Source of the DNA: Burkholderiales bacterium | GTDB lineage: Bacteria > Pseudomonadota > Gammaproteobacteria > Burkholderiales > SG8-39 | Assembly (NCBI GenBank): GCA_020848075.1 | Contig: JADLAV010000053.1 | Span: 1 to 45,431, forward strand | Length of the DNA stretch: 45,431 bases | Direction: 5' to 3' | In this document: piece after piece, positions 28,701 through 35,627 of the stretch | Layout of the letters: every line of letters begins with the position of its first letter | Position numbering within the stretch: position 1 is the first letter of the stretch | Translations under genes and position numbers: made by a program | Notes under the pieces: model-generated | Told to the model about the DNA's origin: nothing | What the model saw: the letters and a program-made list of their open reading frames with translations, nothing else | Databases searched by the model: none

Positions 28701-29232
28701 CGCGCTCGAACGTGTCGCTGCCGCGCGCGTCGAAGCGGTACTGGCTGCGCAGCTTCGGGTTGTCCGAGAGCGAAGGGAAGTTCGCGTCCGCCCACTGCTT
28801 CCAGCCGCTGCGGAGCATCGGCCCCTTGGTGCGATACGGTCCGTAGACGCGCCGGTGCATGGTGAAGCCCTTCAGGCACATGCGCGGATTCCAGGCGGGC
28901 GTCGCCGCATTGCCGTAGAGATCCTTGTAGCGCTGATGATCGTAGTTTTGCTCGAGCCGCGTGACCACCCCGTTGCGGACGAACGCGCGCACCCGGCACA
29001 TGTGGGTGTCGTTGGGCGCGCAGATGAAGGTGAAGCTGCGCTCGTAGGCGTACTGGTTGCGGTAGACCTCCTCCCAGTCGCGGTCGGGGTAGTGCTCGAG
29101 CGGGTTGTCGATCCCCGGCGCCGCGACGAGCGTGCGGGCGGCAAAGGCGCGCTCTGCCGCCGTCATGCCCGCGAAGAGCCCGCCGGCGGCCGGGATGCGT
29201 TTCAGGAACTGCCTGCGCGTGAGCTTGCCCAT
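25702..29232 (-). CDS. Type II molybdopterin oxidoreductase alpha subunit, NxrA-like, Tat-exported
   Basis: The catalytic subunit, 1176 residues, with a Tat signal (TRRQFLKR, residues 5-12), so the enzyme should face the periplasm. By hand alignment to NarG, Asp302 (DLNDLRFTKFTVQVG) takes the place of the molybdenum-ligand Asp of type II enzymes. The N-terminal cluster ligands are Cys71, Asp75, Cys79 and Cys119, where NarG has His, Cys, Cys, Cys. C-terminal segments TDSLFHKKVGSMGFVFGFDG and NHAVNTVPKETLVRI resemble what I recall of periplasmic NxrA. Other clade members reduce or oxidise nitrate/nitrite, so either direction is possible. The preceding cytochrome c stop is 6 bases upstream. Confidence 0.9.
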   Translation of the reverse strand: MGKLTRRQFLKRIPAAGGLFAGMTAAERAFAARTLVAAPGIDNPLEHYPDRDWEEVYRNQYAYERSFTFICAPNDTHMCRVRAFVRNGVVTRLEQNYDHQRYKDLYGNAATPAWNPRMCLKGFTMHRRVYGPYRTKGPMLRSGWKQWADANFPSLSDNPKLRSQYRFDARGSDTFERVSWDEATTYVAKALIAIARTYSGEEGRRRLVKNDGYVPEMLEHWGGAGTRTMKLGSSLPPHGVIGKFGIFRFANMLGLVDAQVRKVGPEQAKGGRDWSEYTWRGDQAPGQPFVHGLQTSDIDLNDLRFTKFTVQVGKNLIENKMPEAHWLNEIMERGGHIAVIAPEYNPSASKADYWISVRPGLSDTTIFLYVARHLMEQGWYDEAFVKQFTDFPLLVRTDTLKRLKPGEIVAGYRNKDISKGPGVRIHGLTAEQRERIGDFVVFDRKSGGVKPISRDDVGTHLAEQGVDPQLDWKGTVRLADGKEVEAMTVWEMYRLHLRDYDIDTVHEICGAPKDLLERLAKDFGRRFWDPDFKGKPRETYPIAIHYGEGINHYFHATLHNRAVCLPLMLVGSIGIPGSGAHTWAGNYKGALFQGTSWSGPGVGVYVREDPFRPVLDPKGRLAEGNLRELLHGEEVSYWGFGDRPFIVDTPAGRKNFTGKTHLPTPTKVMWYNNANLMNQAKWIYHLLVNVNPKIDLIIDQQVEWTGSAEYADVVLPANTWLEFQTRECGGSCSNPFLQLWGGDGIKPLYDSKDDGMIFALVAEKLAKLTGETRFRDYWKFMLEGKPEVYIQRVLDASCTTQGYQVSDILAGKYGEPGAALMLFRTYPRVAFYEQVHDSVPFYTDTGRLNAYTDIPEAIEYGENLVVHREAPEATPYLPGVIVSSSPFVRPNNFGITPQMLQAKALDADLRAVANNKLAWKDVKKTKNPLWEEGYRFYCMTPKSRHTTHSSWATVDWNWIWSTNFGDPYRMDIRQPGVGDWQVHMNPQAAKDLGIEDGDYIYVDANPVDRPYAGWKDSDPRYKAFRLLTRVKYNPAYPYHVVMTKHSAWIASERTVKAHETRPDKRALASDTGYQSSFRYGSHQSVTRGWAPPMHQTDSLFHKKVGSMGFVFGFDGDNHAVNTVPKETLVRIQKAEPGGLGGKGVWEPATSGHSPAHESDFTARYLKGGVIKVKGGG

Positions 29233-29238
29233 GATCGG

Positions 29239-30015
29239 CTATTCCCGGCGCGGCTCGAAGCCGCTCCCACGGTAGATGTAGAGGATCACCTTCCACGCCT
29301 CGTCGGAGGTCAGGTCGTTCGAATGCAGCGTCGAGGCGTCAGGCTCGGCATCGCTCGCCGTCCACTTCGGCATCGCGCTGTTGAACTGATTCTGGATGCC
29401 GCCCACCGTGAGCCGCCAGTACACGTAGGGGAGCGTCAGCTGCGCGATCGTGCCGGCATCGGTGAAGTTCGCCGGGCGGATCGGGTAGCGGAATCCCTCG
29501 GCGGCCGGCCCCTGGCCGTCGAGCTTCTCGCCATGACACACGGCGCAGTTGGCCTCGTAGAGGCGCTTGCCTACGGCGACGTCCTCCGCCCGCCACTTCG
29601 CCGGGTCGGCGGCCCACGCTGGCACGGTGACGCGCTTCAGCACCTCCTCGCCCACCGTCGGGTGGCGCTGGAAGATCTCCACCGGCGGTGCGTACTTGGG
29701 GCGCAGCGCGTCGTACACCCACCAGCCGAGCACCAGCGGGATCACCGCGAGCAGCGCCCAGCGCTGCGCGCGGATCGCGCGCGGCTCGCGCCCGGACACC
29801 TCGACGAAGAAATCGAGGAAGCGGCGGATGCGCGCGTCGTCGAGCGTGACGTGGATCGTCGCGCCCGCGATGACGAATCCCATGTAGAGCAGGATCACGC
29901 TGCCGGGGATCACCGGGCGCACGAGCTTGAGCGCGACATAGATCGCCGCGACGATCAGCACCACCGAGGTGGGCAGCGGGACATGCGTGCGCCAGGCGTC
30001 GCGCAACCGTGTCAT
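29239..30015 (-). CDS. Membrane-anchored monohaem cytochrome c
   Basis: A 258-residue protein from ATG 30015, overlapping the dihaem cytochrome stop by 4 bases. The N-terminal part has hydrophobic segments (SVVLIVAAIYVALKLV, ILLYMGFVIAGATIHV, WALLAVIPLVLGWWV). The C-terminal domain is a class I cytochrome c with CAVCH and a possible axial Met in NSAMPKW. It precedes the alpha gene by 6 bases, so it is probably an electron partner of the molybdoenzyme complex on the periplasmic face. Confidence 0.88.
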   Translation of the reverse strand: MTRLRDAWRTHVPLPTSVVLIVAAIYVALKLVRPVIPGSVILLYMGFVIAGATIHVTLDDARIRRFLDFFVEVSGREPRAIRAQRWALLAVIPLVLGWWVYDALRPKYAPPVEIFQRHPTVGEEVLKRVTVPAWAADPAKWRAEDVAVGKRLYEANCAVCHGEKLDGQGPAAEGFRYPIRPANFTDAGTIAQLTLPYVYWRLTVGGIQNQFNSAMPKWTASDAEPDASTLHSNDLTSDEAWKVILYIYRGSGFEPRRE

Positions 30016-30833
30016 GACTTCCCCCCCGCGAGATAGTCGATCAGCGAGCGCAGCTGCGCCGCGGTGAGCTTCGTCCCGTAGTCCTGCGGCATCACCCCGG
30101 AGGGAAACTCCTTCGATTCGTAGGCCTTCGGATCGACGATCGATTCGGCGATGAACGCTTCCACGCTCATCTTGCGCGCCGCGGCGGTCTCGCGCAGCCC
30201 GGCCGCCGCGAGGCTCGGCCCGAGCACCTTCTTGCCGGGCTCGAGACTGTGGCACCCGGCGCACCCCTGCGATTCGAACAGCGCCTTCGGATCGGTCGTC
30301 GCGGCAGCGGCCGGCGCGGCCGCCGCAGCAGCTGCGCCGGACGGACGCGGGATGTCCCCGATCTTCACCGACGGCTTGCCACCGAGCGATTCCAGATAAT
30401 TCACGACCGCGACCACCTCCTCGTAGGTGAGCTTGGCCGGTGCGCCAGTCGATGCCGGCATGATGTTCATGAAGCCCTCGACCACGTACGCCGAGGGCTC
30501 GTAGAGCGACTGCACGAGGTACTCGACGAGGCTTCCGGGGCCGCCCGTCACGCCGCGCGCGCGGCGCACCGCGACATCGGCGAGGTTCGGCCCGCGGCCA
30601 CCGCCCTTCACGCCCGCGCCGGGCTCGATCGTGTGGCAGGCCATGCAGCCGCGCTCGCGCACGAGCGTCGCGCCGAGCGCCGCGAGCTCGGCGGGCGTCA
30701 TCGACTCGGTGATCGCGAGCTTCTGCGGCGGCTGCCAGCGCGTCTGCGGAATCCAGTTGGCGAACCAGACGAAGAACCCGACGACGACGACTGCCGGCAG
30801 CGCCGGCGCCGCGTACGCGGTGATGCCCCTCAC
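30012..30833 (-). CDS. Membrane-anchored dihaem cytochrome c
   Basis: A 273-residue protein with one N-terminal membrane helix (ALPAVVVVGFFVWFANWI) and two class I cytochrome c domains, haem motifs CMACH and CAGCH, joined by an Ala/Pro-rich linker. Likely axial Met residues are in FMNIMPAST and SGVMPQDYG. GTG 30833 was chosen because it overlaps the stop of the bd-like gene as GTGA and gives the membrane anchor; the frame open further upstream to 32570 is a shadow of that gene. It could carry electrons between the molybdoenzyme and the bd-like protein. Confidence 0.88.
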   Translation of the reverse strand: MRGITAYAAPALPAVVVVGFFVWFANWIPQTRWQPPQKLAITESMTPAELAALGATLVRERGCMACHTIEPGAGVKGGGRGPNLADVAVRRARGVTGGPGSLVEYLVQSLYEPSAYVVEGFMNIMPASTGAPAKLTYEEVVAVVNYLESLGGKPSVKIGDIPRPSGAAAAAAAPAAAATTDPKALFESQGCAGCHSLEPGKKVLGPSLAAAGLRETAAARKMSVEAFIAESIVDPKAYESKEFPSGVMPQDYGTKLTAAQLRSLIDYLAGGKS

Positions 30834-32599
30834 TGCGGCTCTCCCTGCGGACTGAGCTCGACGAGCGCGCGCTCGTCGGTGCCGCGCGCCATGCCGGCGA
30901 CCGCGAACGCCACCGCGAGCAGCGCGAAGAAGATCGCCGTGATCAGCGTGATGACGAGCGCCGCTTCGCCGAGCGAGGGCAGGCCCGCGTTCGGCGAGGT
31001 GTCTTCCATGATCCCGAAGACGTGCCAGTTCAGGCGCGCGCCGCTCCGCGCGTAACCCATGAGACCCATCAGCCAGACGATCACCACGGCGAGGAGGACC
31101 AGGACGTACTGCCCGCGGCGCGGCATCGTTCCCCAGCGCACCGCGGCGACGGTCTTCGCCCCGCGCAGGAGCGCCTGATCGAGGAAGAACGTGGCCGCGA
31201 TCCCGCCGATCAGCACGTAGATCTGCCAAATCGAGGTCTTGATGCGGATGTGCGCCGGCGCGAAATAGCCGAAGATGCCGAGCGCGGCGATCGTGACCGC
31301 CATCAGCCCGACCAGTCCCCACTCGACCGTCGTTCCGGTGCGCGCCCAGCCGACCGTCGGCACGCGGCCCGCCCGGCGATAGAGCAGGTAGCTCGCGTAG
31401 AGCACCACCAGCACCAGCGTCACCGCGATCATCTTCGGCGCCATCACGCCGAGCGCGCCGAGCACGGGATGGAAGCCTCCGGTCGACTCCTCGATGCTCG
31501 CGGCCATCGTATGCGGCGTCGCCCACACGGCGAAGCCGGCGATGAGCAGCACGTTGAAGACGGGGCTCCAGCGCTGCTGGGCCTCCGAGCCCGGGATGCG
31601 CAGCAGCCCGAGCCAGGAGTAGTAGGCGGCGCCGATGAACAGCACGGCGATCACGATCGCCTGGATGATGAAGAGCCACGACAGCACGCCGCCCATCAGG
31701 GTGACGCCGTAGGTGGCCGAGAATGCGAAGAGCTCGAAGCCGAAGTAGTAGCCGGCGAACGGCAGAAAGAGCATGGTGAAGAGCGCGATCAGGTTGCCCG
31801 TGTAGCCCATCCAGTCGTAGAGCGCGCGCTCGCGCGCGTCGTCGCTCAGCAGCAGGCGGTACGCGGCGTAGGCCGAGCAGAGCAGTGCGCCGAACGTGAC
31901 GTTGGCGACCAGCCGGTGGATGTTGAGCGGCATCCAGCCCGGATTCCACACCGCGTCGTACAGGCTCACCAGCGCGCCCTGCTCGGTCACGCCGGCCGGC
32001 GTCATCATGTAGGTGGCCCACGCATCCGCGATGAACATCACGATCGTGCCGAAGACGTTGAGCGCGAGCCCGAGCAGGAGGTGGAACCACTTCTTGTCGC
32101 CCTGCCAGCGGTGCCAGCCGTAGTACCAGAAGTACAGGCACAGGGTCTCCGCGACGAAGAAGAGCGGATAGACGATGAACGTCGGACCGAACACGCCGGT
32201 GAGGTGGTGCATGAACTTCGGGTACGCGGTGAAGAGCAGGAAGCCGAGCAGCGCGCCGGTGATCGCGGTGAGCGAGTAGGCGACCGGCAGCAGGCTCGCC
32301 ATCTCGTGCGCGAGCCAGTCGTGGCGGCGCGCGGCGACGCGGTCGGTCTTCTCGGCGCGCCAGCCCAGGAATTCGATGAACACCGCGAACATCGGCACCG
32401 CGAGCACGAACGCGGCGAACATCAGATGGAGCTGCGCGGCGATCCACACCGCGAGCCGGCTGTTGATGCCGGCGATCGTGGGGTAATCGCCCGGGTCGGA
32501 TCCCTGCGCCCACGCTGCGGTGCAAAAGAGACTCGCGACGAGGCACGCCGCGCGGAGCGTGCCGCGCCACCGGGATCGATTCGCGCTGTCAGCCGCCAT
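30830..32599 (-). CDS. Cytochrome bd-like oxidase subunit I homologue (CydA-like)
   Basis: A 589-residue membrane protein with a signal-like start (ACLVASLFCTAAWA) and about fourteen hydrophobic segments. The first half follows the CydA plan: IAAQLHLMFAAFVLAVPMF (candidate haem His), FFVAETLCLYFWYYGWHRW and MFIADAWATYMM. The quinol-binding Q-loop of true CydA is not recognisable and no cydB gene follows; two cytochromes c do. Similar bd-like proteins occur near Nxr in Nitrospira. Terminal oxidase or quinone/cytochrome c link are both possible. ATG 32599 lies about 29 bases from the predicted sigma-54 start. Confidence 0.8.
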   Translation of the reverse strand: MAADSANRSRWRGTLRAACLVASLFCTAAWAQGSDPGDYPTIAGINSRLAVWIAAQLHLMFAAFVLAVPMFAVFIEFLGWRAEKTDRVAARRHDWLAHEMASLLPVAYSLTAITGALLGFLLFTAYPKFMHHLTGVFGPTFIVYPLFFVAETLCLYFWYYGWHRWQGDKKWFHLLLGLALNVFGTIVMFIADAWATYMMTPAGVTEQGALVSLYDAVWNPGWMPLNIHRLVANVTFGALLCSAYAAYRLLLSDDARERALYDWMGYTGNLIALFTMLFLPFAGYYFGFELFAFSATYGVTLMGGVLSWLFIIQAIVIAVLFIGAAYYSWLGLLRIPGSEAQQRWSPVFNVLLIAGFAVWATPHTMAASIEESTGGFHPVLGALGVMAPKMIAVTLVLVVLYASYLLYRRAGRVPTVGWARTGTTVEWGLVGLMAVTIAALGIFGYFAPAHIRIKTSIWQIYVLIGGIAATFFLDQALLRGAKTVAAVRWGTMPRRGQYVLVLLAVVIVWLMGLMGYARSGARLNWHVFGIMEDTSPNAGLPSLGEAALVITLITAIFFALLAVAFAVAGMARGTDERALVELSPQGEPQ

Positions 32600-32638
32600 T
32601 CCGACACGCCAGTTCGTGATGTGGTCCGAGCAGCCCGG

Positions 32639-32654
32639 AGCAACAATCGGACCA
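32639..32654 (-). promoter_or_regulatory. Sigma-54 (-24/-12) promoter for the Nxr-like operon
   Basis: On the minus strand the sequence TGGTCCGATTGTTGCT fits the TGGCACG-N4-TTGCW consensus, with the invariant GG and GC exactly 10 bases apart. The predicted start is near 32628, about 29 bases before the bd-like ATG. Its -24 part is one arm of an 8-bp inverted repeat with TGGTCCGA at 32622-32629. Confidence 0.72.
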
Positions 32655-32679
32655 AGCGTTTGCGAAGGGGATTGCCTCG

Positions 32680-32753
32680 CGTGCACTGCACGAAATCGAA
32701 CGAAACGTCCAAACGGGATCCAGGCCGGCGCGCGCGATTGAACACTTCGTGCA
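32680..32753. promoter_or_regulatory. Candidate activator sites between the divergent sigma-54 promoters
   Basis: A palindrome CGTGCACTGCACG (32680-32692, 6-bp arms) contains TGCACGAA at 32687-32694. The same octamer occurs inverted at 32746-32753 as TTCGTGCA. They lie between the two -24/-12 elements, 30-130 bases from each, where an NtrC-type activator would bind. The link to the regulator at 37715 is inferred. Confidence 0.45.
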
Positions 32754-32804
32754 ATTCCGGGATGGCGGCGCCGCTCGGTCAGCACGGCAAGACGCGCGAT
32801 CGGC

Positions 32805-32819
32805 TGGCATGTTTTCTGC
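32805..32819 (+). promoter_or_regulatory. Sigma-54 (-24/-12) promoter for the usp-kinase-regulator set
   Basis: TGGCATGTTTTCTGC has GG (32806-32807) and GC (32818-32819) exactly 10 bases apart and a T-rich spacer, matching the sigma-54 consensus. The predicted start is near 32831, 28 bases before the usp ATG. The mirror arrangement with the minus-strand element supports both. Confidence 0.68.
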
Positions 32820-32858
32820 GTCAGAGGCGCGGACCGATATCCATAGGGTCGAGCGCCC

Positions 32859-34187
32859 ATGAACATTTCCGATGCAGGTCGATTCGCCGCCGCCCCTGCC
32901 GGGGCCGCAGCCGGCGAGACCCTCGAAGAATCGGAGTACCGCGCCATTCTCGCGGCGCTGGACGGCTCCGACCGCTCGGATCGCGCCCTCGCCGAGGCGC
33001 TCGACCTCGGGAGCGCGTGCGGCGCGCGGCTCACCGCGGTGCACGTGTACGCGGCGCGGCTGCACGACCAGCGCTTCCGCCAGATGGAGGGCGGGCTGCC
33101 GGAGCCGTATCGCGAGGAAGAGCGGCTCCTCGAGCAACGCGCGGTTCACAACGAGCTCATCGAGCGCGGGCTCAAGCTGATCTCCGACTCGTACCTGGAG
33201 GCGGCCGCTCGCGGTTGCGCCGAGCGCGGGGTCGCGTTCGCGCCGCTCAGCCTCGAGGGCAAGAACTATCGCGCGCTGCTCGCCGAGGCCAACTCCGGGC
33301 GCCACGATCTGGTGGTGCTCGGCGCGAGCGGCCTCGGCGCAACGTCCGAGCGCGAGCTGGGAACCGTCTGCGAGCGCATCGCGCGGCGCGCCGCGATCGA
33401 TTGCCTGGTGATCAAGGACCCGGAGCGCCCGCTCGGGGGCGGCCCGATCCTGGTCGCGCTCGACGGCTCGGCGCAGGCCTCGGGCGGACTGCTGCGCGCG
33501 CTCGCGCTCGCGCGGCATCTTCGCTCGCCGGTGCACGTGGTCGCGGCCTTCGATCCGCACTTCCACTACACGGCCTTTCGCCGCCTGAACGGCATCCTGT
33601 CGGAGGAGGCGCGCGGGCTGTTTCGCTTCGAGGCGCAGGAGCGGTTGCACGAGGAGATCATCGACAGCGGGCTCGCCCGCATCTATCAGGGGCACCTGAC
33701 GGTGGCCGAGGCGATCGCCCGCGAGCACGGCGTCGCGATCCGCACTCGGCTGCTCGAAGGCAAGCCGTGGACGGCGATCGCGGCGTGCGTTCGCGAACTG
33801 CGGCCGGCGCTGCTCGTTCTCGGCAGGCTGGGGGTGCACGCCGATGCCGGGCTCGACATCGGCGGCAATGCCGAGCGCTTGCTGCGCGAGGTCGACTGCG
33901 CGGTGCTCCTCGGTGCGCAGAAGCACCGGCCCCGGGCCGAACTGCTGGCCGAGGCGACGATCGGCTGGACCGCGGAGGCCGAAGCGCGGCTCGCCCGCGT
34001 CCCCGAGTTCGTTCGCCCGATGGCGCGGCTCGCGATCCTGCGCTTCGCCCAGGAGCGCGGGCACACCGTGATCACCGGAGACCTCGTGCTCGAGGCAGTG
34101 ACGAGCCTGTGCCCGCACGGCCGGCCCGCCGCGCCGGCTGCCGGCGGCCCACGCGGCGAGGGCGATGCATGGACGCCGACGTCCTGA
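32859..34187 (+). CDS. Double universal-stress protein with C-terminal PCP_red-like domain
   Basis: A 442-residue cytoplasmic protein with two UspA domains in tandem. The first strands are ILAALDGSDRS and ILVALDGSAQA, and the ATP-binding-type loops LGASGLGATSERELG and LGRLGVHADAGLDIGG. Residues about 372-420 (GWTAEAEARLARVPEFVRPM ... FAQERGHTVIT) strongly resemble the PCP_red domain at the C-terminus of BchB/ChlB. The same domain ends the radical SAM protein at the other end of the locus. It is the first gene after the rightward sigma-54 promoter and overlaps the next gene by 19 bases. Function unknown; a stress or redox sensor tied to the complex is a guess. Confidence 0.85.
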   Translation: MNISDAGRFAAAPAGAAAGETLEESEYRAILAALDGSDRSDRALAEALDLGSACGARLTAVHVYAARLHDQRFRQMEGGLPEPYREEERLLEQRAVHNELIERGLKLISDSYLEAAARGCAERGVAFAPLSLEGKNYRALLAEANSGRHDLVVLGASGLGATSERELGTVCERIARRAAIDCLVIKDPERPLGGGPILVALDGSAQASGGLLRALALARHLRSPVHVVAAFDPHFHYTAFRRLNGILSEEARGLFRFEAQERLHEEIIDSGLARIYQGHLTVAEAIAREHGVAIRTRLLEGKPWTAIAACVRELRPALLVLGRLGVHADAGLDIGGNAERLLREVDCAVLLGAQKHRPRAELLAEATIGWTAEAEARLARVPEFVRPMARLAILRFAQERGHTVITGDLVLEAVTSLCPHGRPAAPAAGGPRGEGDAWTPTS

Positions 34188-35602
34188 TCGTCGGTGGCGG
34201 GGTTTCGGGCCTCTCGGTCGCCTGGTGGCTCGCGCAACGCGGCGTGCGGGTGGAGGTCTGGGAGCGGGGAACCGCGCCGGGCGGGCTCGTCGGCACGCGC
34301 CGGGCGGACGGCTACGCGATGGAAACCGGCGCGTCGCTGATGCTGAACTTCCGCCCCGAGGTCACTTCGTTTCTCGCGCGCTCGGGGCTGGAGCCGAAGA
34401 AGCAGGCGCTGCCGCGCGGCTTGCCGCGCCTGGTGGTGCAACATGGCGCGCTCACCCGCGTCCCGATGCGCCTCGGCGCGCTGGCGATGGCGTCGTTCTG
34501 GAGCACCCCCGGACGATTGAGGCTCCTCGCCGAGCCGCTCGTTCCGCGTGGCCACGACGAGCATGAAACGGCGAGCGCGTTCGTCGCCCGCCGCCTGGGG
34601 CGCGAGGCGCTCGAGAAGCTCTTCGAGCCGCTGCTCGCGAGCACGTTCGGCTGCGATCCAGATCTCGCGCAAGCGCACGCGGTCCTGCCGCGCCTCAAGG
34701 CGCTCGAGCAGCGCTACGGCAGCATCGCGCTCGGCGTGTGCATGCGCAAGCTGCGGCGCCAGGCCGCTCCGGCGATGGAGCTCTTCTCCTTCGGGGGCGG
34801 GATGCAGGCGCTGGTCGACGCGCTCGCGTCGGCACCGGGCGTGCGGATGCGCACGCAATGCGCCGCCATCCGGCTCGCGCACGAGCCGCCCGGATGGCGC
34901 GTTCTGGGCCGCGGCACGCAAGGCGAGCACAGCGTGCGCGCGCGCCACCTCGTGCTCAGCGTCCCCGCCGCGGAAGCGGCGGCGGTGCTCGATTCGGGAG
35001 ACGCGGCACTCGCCGCCTTGATCGCGGGCATCGAATACGCGCCGCTCGCGGTGGCGCATTTCGGCTTCGATCGGGCGGCCATCGCCGGCCGGCTCGAGGG
35101 CATGGGCTTTCTCGCCCCGCGCGCAGAACGCGGCACGCTGCTCGGCTGCCAGTGGACGAGCGCGGTCCTCGGCGGCCGGGCGCCTCCCGGAAAAGTGCTC
35201 CTCAGTGCGTACCTCGGCGGCGCCCGCGCGGCGCACGTCGCCGACTGGGACGAGGCGATGCTCGCCGACGCCGCCCTGCGGGAACTCAGGCCATTGCTCG
35301 GCTTGCGTGGCGCACCGGAGACGGAGCACGTGGTGCACCATCGGTGCGGGTTGCCGCTCTATCATGGCGCCCACCTGCAGCGCGTGCGGCGCATTCGCGA
35401 CCGGCTGCGGCTCTGGCCCGGCCTGCACCTCGCGGCGAATTATCTGGACGGAGTCTCGACCCGCGACCGCCTGGTCGGCGGTTACGCCGCCGCGGGCGAG
35501 ATCTGCGCGCAGATGCAGGAGCGCGGCGCCGCGACGCGGGCCTCCCGCCCCGCGCCCAGGGTCGCGGCGCCCCCGGCGTACGGTTTGAAGACTACAATTT
35601 GA
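34169..35602 (+). CDS. FAD-dependent protoporphyrinogen oxidase-like protein
   Basis: A 477-residue flavoprotein of the amine-oxidase/PPO group. The N-terminal dinucleotide fold is DVLIVGGGVSGLSVAWWLAQ. Segments MELFSFGGGMQALVDALA and LAANYLDGVSTRDRLVGGYA correspond to the substrate/FAD regions of HemY-type protoporphyrinogen oxidases. Those oxidise protoporphyrinogen IX to protoporphyrin IX in haem synthesis. Lying in a regulated respiratory locus, it may boost haem supply or act on another tetrapyrrole; phytoene-desaturase-like flavoproteins are a less likely alternative. It overlaps usp by 19 bases and precedes the kinase by 25. Confidence 0.72.
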   Translation: MDADVLIVGGGVSGLSVAWWLAQRGVRVEVWERGTAPGGLVGTRRADGYAMETGASLMLNFRPEVTSFLARSGLEPKKQALPRGLPRLVVQHGALTRVPMRLGALAMASFWSTPGRLRLLAEPLVPRGHDEHETASAFVARRLGREALEKLFEPLLASTFGCDPDLAQAHAVLPRLKALEQRYGSIALGVCMRKLRRQAAPAMELFSFGGGMQALVDALASAPGVRMRTQCAAIRLAHEPPGWRVLGRGTQGEHSVRARHLVLSVPAAEAAAVLDSGDAALAALIAGIEYAPLAVAHFGFDRAAIAGRLEGMGFLAPRAERGTLLGCQWTSAVLGGRAPPGKVLLSAYLGGARAAHVADWDEAMLADAALRELRPLLGLRGAPETEHVVHHRCGLPLYHGAHLQRVRRIRDRLRLWPGLHLAANYLDGVSTRDRLVGGYAAAGEICAQMQERGAATRASRPAPRVAAPPAYGLKTTI

Positions 35603-35627
35603 CCGGTTGCCACCGCTGAGAGCGGCT

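Noticed and set aside
24163-29232. Perchlorate reductase (PcrAB) or membrane nitrate reductase (NarGH) identity
   Set aside because: Beta N-terminus and motif spacing do not fit what I recall of PcrB; NarG lacks a full Tat signal and its operon has NarI, not an EbdC-like gamma. Not excluded without a tree.
26632-30036. Plus-strand open frame of 1134 codons
   Set aside because: It mirrors the molybdoenzyme alpha gene and cytochrome gene; composition is Arg/His/Val-rich and shows no motif, as expected of a high-GC shadow.
31022-34168. N-terminal two thirds of a 1526-codon plus-strand frame
   Set aside because: Only the part from 34169 is a real protein (FAD-binding fold at its start). The rest overlaps the bd-like and usp genes and is a shadow.
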